From Herbaspirillum huttiense (GTDB lineage: Bacteria > Pseudomonadota > Gammaproteobacteria > Burkholderiales > Burkholderiaceae_D), in NCBI RefSeq assembly GCF_004367745.1, contig NZ_CP037993.1, forward strand, positions 4,216,001-4,280,000: 64,000 nucleotides of DNA, in the 5' to 3' direction. A program made the position numbers and the translations under genes. Shown one piece after another: positions 17,126-25,168 of the stretch. Position 1 is the first letter of the stretch. Every line of letters begins with the position of its first letter. The notes under the pieces are model-generated. The model ran no database searches. It had not been told where the DNA came from and saw only the letters and a list, made by a program, of their open reading frames with translations.

Positions 17126-17896
17126 ATGTCCGCATCACGCACCTGGCTGCTCGCAGCCGGCACACTTCTGTTGACCACCGCCTGCTCCACGCCGGAAGAG
17201 CGGATGGCCAAGCTGCAGATCAAACAGCAGCGGCTGGAGATCAAGGCGCAGCAAGCAGCACAGCGCAACGAGGCCCGCAATGAATTGCGCACCAAGGTTC
17301 AGGCAAGCGCAGTGACCGACCAGCGCGGCCCGTACGAGAACGTGATCAAGGCCCTGGCCAGCTGCGACGCCAGCTTTGCGGCCACCTTGCGCCAGTTCTC
17401 CGGCAGCCTGCCGCCGGCCTTCGTAGTCACGCTCAAGGGCCCGGTAGCCAGCATCGATGTGCCGGACCGTCGCACGCCCGGCAGCAACCGCATTGCGGCC
17501 GCTGGCAGCGCGCAGGCCTACGGCCAGACCCTGAGCGGCTATTACGATGAGCGCACGGAAAGCAACGGCCAGTTGCAGAAGATGAGCTGGGGCTTCTACA
17601 GCCCGGCCGCGCCGGAACAGCTGGCCAAGGTGCTGGGCGCGGCCATCCCCAACTTCAAGCGCACCAGCCGCGAACTGGACGGCAACTACGTGCGCATGGA
17701 AATCTTCGATCGCGGCGGCTGGCACCGCACGACGCGCTTCGACTATTACCGCGGCCAGTCCAACGTGCTGGGGGAACGGACCCTGGTCATCGAACCCTCG
17801 CGCGACCCCGCCTTCCCCGGCAGCCGCATCGGCTGCTCGGTGCGCGGTGCACAAGTGGCGCAGTTCCAGGATGAGTTGCGGCCTGAGGTGAATTGA
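17126..17896 (+). CDS. lipoprotein of unknown function
   Basis: 256 residues. The start at 17126 has AAGGGGA eight bases upstream. A signal peptide ends in the lipobox LTTAC (Cys at about residue 20). An Arg/Gln/Ala-rich, probably helical stretch (about 27-65) follows, then a beta-rich domain with no family I can name. Asp is not the residue after the Cys (Ser is), so outer-membrane sorting is likely. It stands alone, with repeat array A in its upstream region and a hairpin after it, so it appears to be a separate transcription unit from the pigment operon. Confidence 0.7.
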   Translation: MSASRTWLLAAGTLLLTTACSTPEERMAKLQIKQQRLEIKAQQAAQRNEARNELRTKVQASAVTDQRGPYENVIKALASCDASFAATLRQFSGSLPPAFVVTLKGPVASIDVPDRRTPGSNRIAAAGSAQAYGQTLSGYYDERTESNGQLQKMSWGFYSPAAPEQLAKVLGAAIPNFKRTSRELDGNYVRMEIFDRGGWHRTTRFDYYRGQSNVLGERTLVIEPSRDPAFPGSRIGCSVRGAQVAQFQDELRPEVN

Positions 17897-17917
17897 CGTC
17901 TGGCATGGAGATGAACG

Positions 17918-17945
17918 GGCCGGTTCAAGCCGGCCTCCTCTTCAT
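17918..17945 (+). terminator. hairpin after the lipoprotein gene, possible terminator
   Basis: GGCCGG at 17918-17923 pairs with CCGGCC at 17930-17935 across a six-base loop, followed by a pyrimidine-rich TCCTCTTC. The U-tract is poor, so termination is likely but not certain. Confidence 0.4.
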
Positions 17946-18002
17946 GTACATCTTGTGGCCGGACCGCAAAAAAGCTAGCGTATGCCCTCATCTATTTGGA
18001 GC

Positions 18003-18179
18003 ATGGTCATGCGCTACCGCTTATACGCCAACCCCGTCGGCTTTCTCATCGGCCAGCACGGGAGAAACCCGGAAGTCCGGGCCTTGTTGCAGATCCTGGC
18101 GCAGGGCGACCAAGAGGTCATCACGTGTAACGTCAGCCGCGTTGGAATGGTCGTCGCCAGACTCTATGCCAAACATTGA
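18003..18179 (+). CDS. small hypothetical protein
   Basis: A 58-residue ORF reading MVMRYRLYANPVGFLIGQ at its start and ending ARLYAKH. It is basic, with no signal peptide or membrane segment. TTGGA lies before two closely spaced ATGs (18003 and 18009); the second has the better spacing. It fills most of the gap between the lipoprotein and the convergent esterase gene. I do not recognise a family. It could be spurious, but the ribosome site and protein-like composition favour a real small gene. Confidence 0.45.
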   Translation: MVMRYRLYANPVGFLIGQHGRNPEVRALLQILAQGDQEVITCNVSRVGMVVARLYAKH

Positions 18180-18197
18180 TGCGTAAATGCATCAATG
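18174..18197. terminator. perfect hairpin between convergent genes
   Basis: CATTGATGC (18174-18182) and GCATCAATG (18189-18197) form a perfect 9-bp stem around the six-base loop GTAAAT. It overlaps the stop of the small ORF and lies just past the end of the esterase gene on the other strand. There is no U-tract on either side, so it may act as an RNA-stabilising or weak bidirectional terminator hairpin. Confidence 0.4.
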
Positions 18198-18199
18198 CC

Positions 18200-19936
18200 T
18201 CACCGCCCCACACAAACAAAACTCCCCGCCTCATTCACGGACCCGCTCCCCCGATACTGCGGCCAGGCCGGATAACGGCACAGCGGCCGGCTGCGGCCCG
18301 GTACCACGGTGGTATCCACCACGATCTGATCCACCGGGGCCTTCCCCTGCTCCACCCATTGCTCCAGCGCAGTCAGCGAATCCCAGGACGCATTGAAAGC
18401 GGTACCGAACACGTGCCCATAGCCGGGGATCTCGTAATAACGCACGAAGCCCTCAAGCTGCTGTTCCCCCATCGTCTTCTGCAAGCGCCCCAGATACTGC
18501 CGCGTGGCCTGCGTGCTGACCAGCGCATCGGCCGTGCCATGCGCGATCAGGATCTTGCCGCCCTTGTTGCGGAAGGCCGAGAGATCAGTCTGGTTCACAT
18601 CCTGCAAGCCGTTCAACGCCACCACCCGCGCCTGATACCCGCCCGGCCGCAGCGGATCCAGCGCCAGCGGATTGAAGTTAACATCGCGCGTAACGAAGTA
18701 GCGCACCCACTGATCCCAGAAGGTGCTGTGATACGGCGGACTGCCTTTGCTGCTCACGCCCGGCATCGGATTGGCGGGCTGCTCGGTGCCCAGTCCCAGT
18801 GTCTGGATGATGGCTTGGAAAGGACTGCCCGTGCCCATGCCCCAATCCGTGCCCCAGGTGTTGAATCCGGGATAGCGCGTCTCGCCGCTGGCCAGTGGAT
18901 AAGGCAACTCCAGCGGCGTGCTGAAGACCTTGAAGGCAGCAATCTGTGCGTCCGACAGGCAACCGTCGCCGCCCTCGCCTCCGCCTTCGCAACGCAAGGG
19001 CTTGCCGTTGAGCGAGGCCGTGGCCGGATCGAAACGCGCATTGCAGGCATCAACGTTGCTGATGACGCCATCGGCCACGCCATCAAGACGGTCACACGCC
19101 GCCATGGCGGCATCGAACAGGAGCTTGCGCTTGGCCGCATCGGGATAAGCCCCCGGCTGCGCCATGGCCTGCGTCATGCGGCCAAACTGCAGGTTCAGTG
19201 CGACGGCATTCCAGGCCGGATACAAGGCAATCACGCCATCCACATCAGACGGCCAGCGACTGGCCATGGCCAGGGCTTCACGTCCGCCCGTGGAGCCGCC
19301 GGCGAAATACACCCGTGCAGGCCGCTGTCCATAATGGGCGGTGACGATGGCCAGCGCCGCGTCGCGCGTCTTCTTCAAGGCATCGCCCGCGAAATTGCGC
19401 AAGGCTTCGTCGTTGCTGCCAAACGAACCATCGCGCGACGTGGTGGCATTGGCCTGGTGGCCGGAATCGCTGGCGAAGGTGGCATAGCCGCGCCCCAAGG
19501 GACCGGGCTGCGTGGCCGCGCCGGCAGGGACGTTGGCGGCCACGTCCGGAATGGTGCCGTCATAGCCGCCGCCACCGAACATCAGGGCCTTTCCATTCCA
19601 CTGCGCAGGCAGGTCCACCTGGAAGCGGATCGCCGGTGCAGCGGGATCGACCGGGCTGATCTCGCCACTCACCTTGCAGTAAGCACCAACAGCCTTGGCG
19701 CCGTCGCCGCTGGCAACCACGCTCTCGATGGCCGTCACGCGTGCGCCGCGCGTGGGCAGGCCGATGGCTGCGGCCGGAAGGGTGAAGGTACGCAAGGCGG
19801 TGCAGCTTTGCGGCGTGCTCACCGGCGTGTCGGTGACAGGCTTCTCGGGTGCGCTGCTGCATGCGGCCAGCAGCGCGATGAGGCAAGGACTCAACAAGGC
19901 CGGATACAGCATGGGCCTGCGGGTGGTTCGTGGCAT
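18200..19936 (-). CDS. tannase/feruloyl esterase family lipoprotein
   Basis: 578 residues with a lipoprotein signal peptide (lipobox LLAAC, Cys near residue 26). The mature part is a tannase/feruloyl-esterase alpha/beta hydrolase. The nucleophile elbow GGSTGGRE holds the catalytic Ser, an Asp lies in AHGTADALVS and a His in GYGHVFGT. Family members have paired Cys around the active site, and several Cys are present here. It would hydrolyse esters of gallic, ferulic or related phenolic acids at the cell surface, feeding ring-cleavage genes next to it. CAGGAGA sits before the start at 19936. The gap to the maleylacetate reductase is 59 bases. Confidence 0.85.
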   Translation of the reverse strand: MPRTTRRPMLYPALLSPCLIALLAACSSAPEKPVTDTPVSTPQSCTALRTFTLPAAAIGLPTRGARVTAIESVVASGDGAKAVGAYCKVSGEISPVDPAAPAIRFQVDLPAQWNGKALMFGGGGYDGTIPDVAANVPAGAATQPGPLGRGYATFASDSGHQANATTSRDGSFGSNDEALRNFAGDALKKTRDAALAIVTAHYGQRPARVYFAGGSTGGREALAMASRWPSDVDGVIALYPAWNAVALNLQFGRMTQAMAQPGAYPDAAKRKLLFDAAMAACDRLDGVADGVISNVDACNARFDPATASLNGKPLRCEGGGEGGDGCLSDAQIAAFKVFSTPLELPYPLASGETRYPGFNTWGTDWGMGTGSPFQAIIQTLGLGTEQPANPMPGVSSKGSPPYHSTFWDQWVRYFVTRDVNFNPLALDPLRPGGYQARVVALNGLQDVNQTDLSAFRNKGGKILIAHGTADALVSTQATRQYLGRLQKTMGEQQLEGFVRYYEIPGYGHVFGTAFNASWDSLTALEQWVEQGKAPVDQIVVDTTVVPGRSRPLCRYPAWPQYRGSGSVNEAGSFVCVGR

Positions 19937-19995
19937 GGCGGTCTCCTGATGGTCTCAACGTTGTCTACGTAACGCTTGCACCGCAACACTATACG

Positions 19996-21069
19996 TCACT
20001 CAGGCGCACGCCCCTGCCAGGCATTCTCCAGCAAGGCCCGCAATGCCGTCCGCTCCAGCGGGCGCGGATTGGCATAGGCATTCTGCAGGGCGATGTCGGT
20101 GCAGCGATCCAGCTCCTCATGCGGCATGCCCAGCTCGCGCAGGGACAACGGTGCCTGCAGCCGGGCAGCCAATGCATGCACACCTTGCGCGGCATCGTCG
20201 GTCCCCAGGGCGCGCGCGATGCGCTGCATGGCTTCCGGTGCCGCCGGTGCGTTGTAGGCCAGCGCGTGTGGCAGGATCACGGTATGCGTCTCGGCATGCG
20301 GCAGGTTGTAGCTGCCGCCCAGCGTGTGGCACAGCTTGTGATGCAGTGACATGCCGACATTGCCCAGCACCGTGCCACACAGCCAGGCTCCATACAGACA
20401 CTGGCTGCGCGCGGCCAGATCAGCGCTGCGCGCCACCAACTGCGGCAAGCCCTCGGCCAACGCGCGCAACCCCTCTTCGGCCAGCAGCGACATGATGGGG
20501 TTGGCATCCGGCGCATAGAGGCCTTCGGCTGCATGCGCCATGGCATTGATGCCGCTGGTCACCGACAGCTTCAGCGGCAAACCCGCGCTCAGTTCGGGAT
20601 CGTAGATGACCGTGCGCGGCAGCACGCGCGCATCGCGCCCGGTCTTCTTGAGGCCGGCTTCGGTGATGCCATAGATGGGCGTCATCTCGCTGCCGGCATA
20701 GGTGGTCGGGATGGCCAGGATGGGCAGTTCGGATTCCAGTGCAATGGCCTTGCCCAATCCCATGGTGGAACCGCCACCGATGGCGATGGCGCAGTCCGCA
20801 CCGAGTTCGCGTGCGACTTCACGGGCATGGCGCGCGGTCTCGATGGGCACGTGCATGACGGCCTGGTCGAATATCCCGGCACAGCGCTCACCGATCAGGG
20901 CGGCGACGCGCTCGGCCTCGGCGCGCTGGCCGGGCGTGCAGAGCACGAGGGCGTGGCGTGCGCCCAGCAGGTCGGTTTCGCGCACCAGGTGCTGCAGGCT
21001 GCCGGCACCGAAGATCACACGGGCGGCGGCACTGGTATAGGTAAAGCTGTTGTGGGCAGGCAGGGACAT
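19996..21069 (-). CDS. maleylacetate reductase
   Basis: 357 residues of the iron-containing alcohol dehydrogenase superfamily, shorter than classical members, as is usual for maleylacetate reductases. AIGGGSTMGLGKAIAL is the nucleotide-binding GGGS loop; PTTYAGSEMTPI and the His-rich MSLHHKLCHTLGG and LPHAETHTVILPHALAYN segments are typical. It reduces maleylacetate to 3-oxoadipate with NAD(P)H. The true start is 21069 (MSLPAHNSF), seven bases after the dioxygenase stop, so the two are co-translated; the longer upstream frame overlaps that gene. Confidence 0.9.
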   Translation of the reverse strand: MSLPAHNSFTYTSAAARVIFGAGSLQHLVRETDLLGARHALVLCTPGQRAEAERVAALIGERCAGIFDQAVMHVPIETARHAREVARELGADCAIAIGGGSTMGLGKAIALESELPILAIPTTYAGSEMTPIYGITEAGLKKTGRDARVLPRTVIYDPELSAGLPLKLSVTSGINAMAHAAEGLYAPDANPIMSLLAEEGLRALAEGLPQLVARSADLAARSQCLYGAWLCGTVLGNVGMSLHHKLCHTLGGSYNLPHAETHTVILPHALAYNAPAAPEAMQRIARALGTDDAAQGVHALAARLQAPLSLRELGMPHEELDRCTDIALQNAYANPRPLERTALRALLENAWQGRAPE

Positions 21070-21076
21070 GGCAGGA

Positions 21077-21943
21077 TCAGGTGCGCTGAGGATTGAGAAT
21101 GAAATCATAGTCCAGCGTGTAGAACGGCTGCTCACAGGTGCTGCCATCGGGCGCGGGTCCGGCCTCATGGCGCGGCCAGTCGGCGATGAGCGTGGAGCGC
21201 ACGCCGAAGACGGCATCGGACTCCAGATACGCGTCCCCGCGGCGGAAGACATGGGTGATCAGCGTCTCATAGCCCTCGGCCTGGATGCGGAAATGCAGGT
21301 GCGCCGGCCGCCAAGGATGACGGCCCAGCGTCTCCAGCATCTTGCCGACCGGTCCGTCATGCGGGATCGGATACGAATTGGCGAGGATGCTGCGGAAGTG
21401 GTAGCGTCCCTGCGCATCGGTATGCAGCGTGCCGCGCGCCTGCAACTGCTCGAGGTCGGGATACTGGACATCATAGAAACCATCCTCATCGGCTTGCCAC
21501 ACTTCCATCGTGGCATGCGCGACGGGCTGGCCATCGCGCCCGCGCACGCTGCCGCTGACGAAGCAGGGCTGGCCCTTGGCTCCGTTGGAGATATCCGCAC
21601 CCAGCGGATAGACCGGCGAATTCTCCACGTGGAAGGGACCGAATACGGTCGCCTCGGTGCAGCCGGCGGGCTTGTGATTCTGCTGCGCCATCACCAGCGT
21701 CGACAGTCCCAGGGTATCGGACAGGAGGATGAATTCCTGGCGCTTGTCGGAACACAGCTGCCCGGTCTCGGTGAGGAAGCGGATGCCCTCGAACCATTCC
21801 TCCTCGGTCAGTTGTACCTCGCGCGCGAAGGCGTGCAGGTGCTGCACCAGGCTGGTCATGATCTGGCGCAGCCGTTCATTGGGCATGCCGGCATGGCGCG
21901 CCAGCACGGCCTGGGTAATGGTGTCTTCATTGAGATTGAGCAT
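21077..21943 (-). CDS. hydroxyquinol 1,2-dioxygenase
   Basis: A 288-residue intradiol ring-cleavage dioxygenase. An N-terminal helical dimerisation domain (1-95) is followed by the catalytic core. The non-haem Fe(III) ligands are visible as Tyr in DGFYDVQYPD and the His pair in WRPAHLHFRI. Length and pairing with maleylacetate reductase identify it as a hydroxyquinol rather than catechol enzyme: 1,2,4-trihydroxybenzene is cleaved to maleylacetate. GAGGAGA precedes the start. It is transcribed away from the LysR gene, its probable regulator. Confidence 0.9.
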   Translation of the reverse strand: MLNLNEDTITQAVLARHAGMPNERLRQIMTSLVQHLHAFAREVQLTEEEWFEGIRFLTETGQLCSDKRQEFILLSDTLGLSTLVMAQQNHKPAGCTEATVFGPFHVENSPVYPLGADISNGAKGQPCFVSGSVRGRDGQPVAHATMEVWQADEDGFYDVQYPDLEQLQARGTLHTDAQGRYHFRSILANSYPIPHDGPVGKMLETLGRHPWRPAHLHFRIQAEGYETLITHVFRRGDAYLESDAVFGVRSTLIADWPRHEAGPAPDGSTCEQPFYTLDYDFILNPQRT

Positions 21944-22046
21944 GGTCTCCTCGTCGCTGTCGTGTGTTGTGCGTGTGTGTTGTGATTGGACTGATTTTTC
22001 CGCTGAGCGGTAATATAGGTCTTATCTTTTCGCAGATATATGACGA

Positions 22047-22069
22047 AAGTGGAAAACTGTTTTCCACTT
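22047..22069. promoter_or_regulatory. 23-bp palindrome in the dioxygenase-LysR divergent region
   Basis: AAGTGGAAAA and TTTTCCACTT are perfect inverted arms separated by CTG. The site lies 34 bases before the LysR start and 104 bases before the dioxygenase start. A second short palindrome, CCGCT-G-AGCGG, lies at 22000-22010. Such an element between a LysR gene and its divergent target is a likely operator, although its symmetry is longer than the usual T-N11-A LysR box. Confidence 0.45.
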
Positions 22070-22102
22070 CGGCCTGCTCCCCCTCCCCGGAAAGCCCGTC
22101 CC

Positions 22103-23020
22103 ATGGACCGCTGGAATCAATTCGAACTCTTCGTGCAGGTGGCCGAGCTGGGCAGCCTCTCGCGCGCCGCCGAGGCGCTGGGGATGTCCAATGCTGCCGC
22201 CAGCCGCAGCCTGGCCGCGCTGGAAGAGCGCCTGGGCGCGCGCCTGGTGGAACGCAGCACGCGCCGGCTGGCGCTGAGCCAGGCGGGCGAGGCCTTCTAT
22301 CGCCACTGCAAGGCGGCGCTCACGCAAATGAAGGAAGCCGAAGCCCTGGTCAATGCCAACAGCGTCGCCCCCGGCGGCCTGCTGCGGGTGACTTCCTCGC
22401 TGTCCTTCTGCATGAAGCACATCAGCCCGCTGCTGCCGCGCTTTCATCGTCTCTATCCGGACATCACGCTGGAGGTGGTCGCGGCCAACCGCTACGTCGA
22501 CCTGCTCGACAGCGGCATCGATGTCGCCATCCGCACCCGCGAGTTCGAACCGGATTCCAACATCGCCGTGCGCCGCCTGGCCGCCACCCGCCGCATCCTG
22601 GCGGCTTCGCCCGGCTACCTCGCCGCACGCGGCGTGCCGCGCGCGCTGGATGACCTGGCCGCGCACGACCTGCTGGTGTACAGCCATTCCAACCATCCCA
22701 ACCTGCTGCACTTCACCCATCGCGATGGCCGCGAACTGCAGCTCGACATCACTGCGCTGATGCAGTCCAACGATGGCCAGATCATCCGCGCGGCAGCACT
22801 GGAAGGCCTGGGCATCCTGATCCAGCCCAACTACATCATCTATGACGACGTCGTCGCCGGCCGCCTGGTGCCAGTGCTGGACGAATGGGACCTGCCGCGC
22901 CTGACCATCAACATCGCCTATCAGGGCCGCAAGCATCTGCCGGCCCGGGTGCGTGTCTTCGTCGACTTCCTGCTGCAGCATTTCGAGGAAATGGACTATG
23001 AGCGCAAGTGGACACGATGA
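22103..23020 (+). CDS. LysR-family regulator, probably of the hydroxyquinol operon
   Basis: 305 residues. The N-terminal winged helix-turn-helix (FVQVAELGSLSRAAEALG) is followed by a periplasmic-binding-like effector domain from about residue 90. The start at 22103 (MDRWNQFELF) gives the standard LysR N-terminus; an upstream in-frame ATG at 22040 would add 21 unlikely residues. Divergent placement from the dioxygenase gene suggests activation of ring cleavage by hydroxyquinol or a related phenolic. The effector domain belongs to the large PBP2 group in which ligands are not predictable. Confidence 0.85.
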   Translation: MDRWNQFELFVQVAELGSLSRAAEALGMSNAAASRSLAALEERLGARLVERSTRRLALSQAGEAFYRHCKAALTQMKEAEALVNANSVAPGGLLRVTSSLSFCMKHISPLLPRFHRLYPDITLEVVAANRYVDLLDSGIDVAIRTREFEPDSNIAVRRLAATRRILAASPGYLAARGVPRALDDLAAHDLLVYSHSNHPNLLHFTHRDGRELQLDITALMQSNDGQIIRAAALEGLGILIQPNYIIYDDVVAGRLVPVLDEWDLPRLTINIAYQGRKHLPARVRVFVDFLLQHFEEMDYERKWTR

Positions 23021-23123
23021 GCAGCGCTGCGCAAGCATTTACCATACATTCCACCGCACCATACCAATTGGTAAATATTAAATACCGATCAGTAGCTTTT
23101 ATCTTAAACTGGTAGTAATCTTG

Positions 23124-23273
23124 TTGCCCGAGGTGTTGCTGACACCTCGACACTGTATTGCTGATCGCCTTGCAGACTGTATTGCCAAGGCCCTCAGCGT
23201 GTACTGAGGAACACCGCAGACTGTATTGTCGGCATGCAGCGCACTGTATTGCTCGCTGACAAGACTGTGATGC
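23124..23273 (-). repeat. array B: inverted copies of the GCAATACAG repeat
   Basis: On the minus strand the core GCAATACAGT recurs at 23152-23161, 23176-23185 and 23243-23252, with ACAATACAGT at 23219-23228 and a diverged GCATCACAGT at 23264-23273. Poorer GCA units lie between them (for example near 23124, 23136 and 23170), giving a unit of about 11-12 bases with every second unit well conserved. It is the same repeat as array A at 16971, in opposite orientation, and again ends about 28 bases before a start codon (23301). Confidence 0.7.
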
Positions 23274-23300
23274 TGCTTCTTGCCCATGAGGAGACCCCCG

Positions 23301-23897
23301 ATGCCCAATGCCACCGTTCGCTCCCTCGCTCTGCAACAGGATCTGCGCCAGCAGCACCTGCGTCTCACCTGCTGCGCGCTGTTCCTGATGGCGCTGTTGA
23401 CCCTCTGGCCCGGCCGCGCCGCACACGCTGCACAACCCTGGCGCGAAGCCTTGCCCGCGCAGATCCAGACCGTGGGCAGCGGCACCATGACCTGGCTGGG
23501 TTTCCGCATCTATCAGGCCACGCTGTGGGCAGCGCAGAAGCCGCTGGATGAAAGCCAGCCCTTTGCCCTGCAACTCGACTACAAGGTCAAGATCAGCCGC
23601 GACAAGCTGGCCTCCACCTCCATTGAAGAGATCCAGCGCATGAGCCCGGCCCCCATCGCCGGCCCGACACTGGCGCGCTGGAAAAGCGAACTGAACCGCG
23701 CCTTCGTCGACGTCGCCGACGGCGACGAGCTGGTCGGTGTCTACCTGCCCCAGCGCGGCATGCGCCTGTATGACCGCGACAAGATGCTGGCCGAGATCGC
23801 CGATCCAGAACTGGCCCGCTCCTTCTTCAACATCTGGCTGGGCCAGCCCAGCCGCGATGAAAGCCTGCGCCGCCGCCTGCTCGGGGAAACGCCTTGA
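23301..23897 (+). CDS. secreted chalcone-isomerase-like protein
   Basis: 198 residues with an N-terminal hydrophobic signal segment (about 25-50, cleavage near AAHA). The rest matches the bacterial chalcone isomerase-like domain: GTMTWLGFRIYQATLWA, FALQLDYKVKIS and FFNIWLGQPSRDESLRRRLLG. Plant flavonoid activity is not implied; bacterial members are found in photo-oxidative stress clusters with photolyases. GAGGAGA lies before the ATG at 23301. Its stop overlaps the start of the transporter. Confidence 0.75.
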   Translation: MPNATVRSLALQQDLRQQHLRLTCCALFLMALLTLWPGRAAHAAQPWREALPAQIQTVGSGTMTWLGFRIYQATLWAAQKPLDESQPFALQLDYKVKISRDKLASTSIEEIQRMSPAPIAGPTLARWKSELNRAFVDVADGDELVGVYLPQRGMRLYDRDKMLAEIADPELARSFFNIWLGQPSRDESLRRRLLGETP

Positions 23898-25147
23898 GCA
23901 CTGCCGCGCAGCCCGCAACGCCCCCCTCCGCGCGCCTGAGCAATGCCGCCTACGGCCTGCTGGGCGCACCGCTGGCAATGGCCGCGCTGCCGCTGTTCGT
24001 GCAGATCCCGGCTTACTACGCCAGCCATGTCGGCGTGGCCCTGGCACCGCTGGGTTGGGTGCTGTTCGCCGCGCGCCTGCTGGACATGCTGCAGGATCCC
24101 CTGTTTGGTCACTTGCTGGATCGCTCGGCGCAACGTCAGAAGCGCTGGATGGCGGCTGCCGGGGTGGTGCTTGCAGTTGCCTTCATCTGTCTCTGGAAGC
24201 CACCCTCCACGCCGCAGGCGGCCATGGTGTGGCTGGTGGCGATGCTGGTGCTGGCCTATGGCGCGCACAGCATGCTGAGCATCGCCTATCTGTCGTGGGG
24301 CTCGCGCCTGCCGGAACAAGGCATGCGCGCCGTCCCCTGGCGTGAAGGTGCGGGGCTGGCCGGCGTGATTCTGGCCAGTGTGGTGCCGGTCGGGATCCTG
24401 GCTGCAGATCCGGCGCTGATCGACCAGCGCATTACCTGGTACTGCCTGTTCTTCGGCGCAGTGCTGGGCGTGGCGCTGCTGTTGCTGCTGCGCCAGCCGG
24501 CTCCGCCGATGATGGCGCAGGGCGAGCGCTGGGCCGTGTCGCTGCGCGGACTGTGGGCCAACCGGGCGTTTCGTTCGCTGCTGCCGCCTTATCTGCTCAA
24601 TGCCCTGTCGGCCGCCATCCCGGCTACGCTGGCGCTGTTCTTCATCGAGGATCAATTGCAGGAACGCGCGCTGGCTGGCGGCTTTCTTGCGGCCTACTTC
24701 GGCGCGGCCGCGCTGGGGCTACCGCTGTGGAGCGCACTGGCACGCCGCTTCGGCACCATCGCCTGCTGGCGTCAGGCCATGCTGCTCTCCATTGCCGGCT
24801 TCGTCGGTGCGGTCCTGCTGGGGCCGGGCGACCGCTGGGCGTTTCTGCTGGTGTGCCTGGCCACCGGGGCAGCACTGGGTGCCGACCTGCTGCTGCCACC
24901 GGTGCTGCTGGCGCGGGTGGTCACGCAGCGCACTTCGGTGGGCGCCGCCTTCGGCATCCTGACCATGCTGGGCAAGCTGGCCCTGGCGCTGGCAGGCATC
25001 GCCCTGCCATTGCTGTCAGCCCTCGATTACCAACCCGGACAAGGGCCCAGCAGCAGCCTGCCGCTGGTCTACGCGGCCCTGCCTTGCGTGCTGAAACTGG
25101 CGGCGTTCGTGGCGCTGGGGCGCTATGGCCGTCAGCACGCTGCCTGA
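23894..25147 (+). CDS. MFS/GPH-type transporter
   Basis: 417 residues with about 12 membrane helices, resembling the MFS_2 (glycoside-pentoside-hexuronide) family: AARLLDMLQDPLFGHLLDRS is the characteristic loop 2-3 motif. Translation starts at TTG 23894, overlapping the previous stop (TTGA), with GGGGAAAC upstream. Similar transporters occur with chalcone-isomerase-like and photolyase genes in light-stress operons; the substrate is unknown. Confidence 0.75.
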   Translation: MSTAAQPATPPSARLSNAAYGLLGAPLAMAALPLFVQIPAYYASHVGVALAPLGWVLFAARLLDMLQDPLFGHLLDRSAQRQKRWMAAAGVVLAVAFICLWKPPSTPQAAMVWLVAMLVLAYGAHSMLSIAYLSWGSRLPEQGMRAVPWREGAGLAGVILASVVPVGILAADPALIDQRITWYCLFFGAVLGVALLLLLRQPAPPMMAQGERWAVSLRGLWANRAFRSLLPPYLLNALSAAIPATLALFFIEDQLQERALAGGFLAAYFGAAALGLPLWSALARRFGTIACWRQAMLLSIAGFVGAVLLGPGDRWAFLLVCLATGAALGADLLLPPVLLARVVTQRTSVGAAFGILTMLGKLALALAGIALPLLSALDYQPGQGPSSSLPLVYAALPCVLKLAAFVALGRYGRQHAA

Positions 25148-25168
25148 GCGATTTTCCGTTCGCAGATC

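Noticed and set aside
18176-19972. 598-residue + strand frame over the esterase gene
   Set aside because: Shadow of the tannase-family gene; no recognisable domain.
16971-23273. Composite mobile element bounded by the two inverted arrays
   Set aside because: No transposase, integrase, target-site duplication or tRNA is present; the arrays are degenerate rather than matching terminal repeats. Kept only as a testable possibility in the findings.
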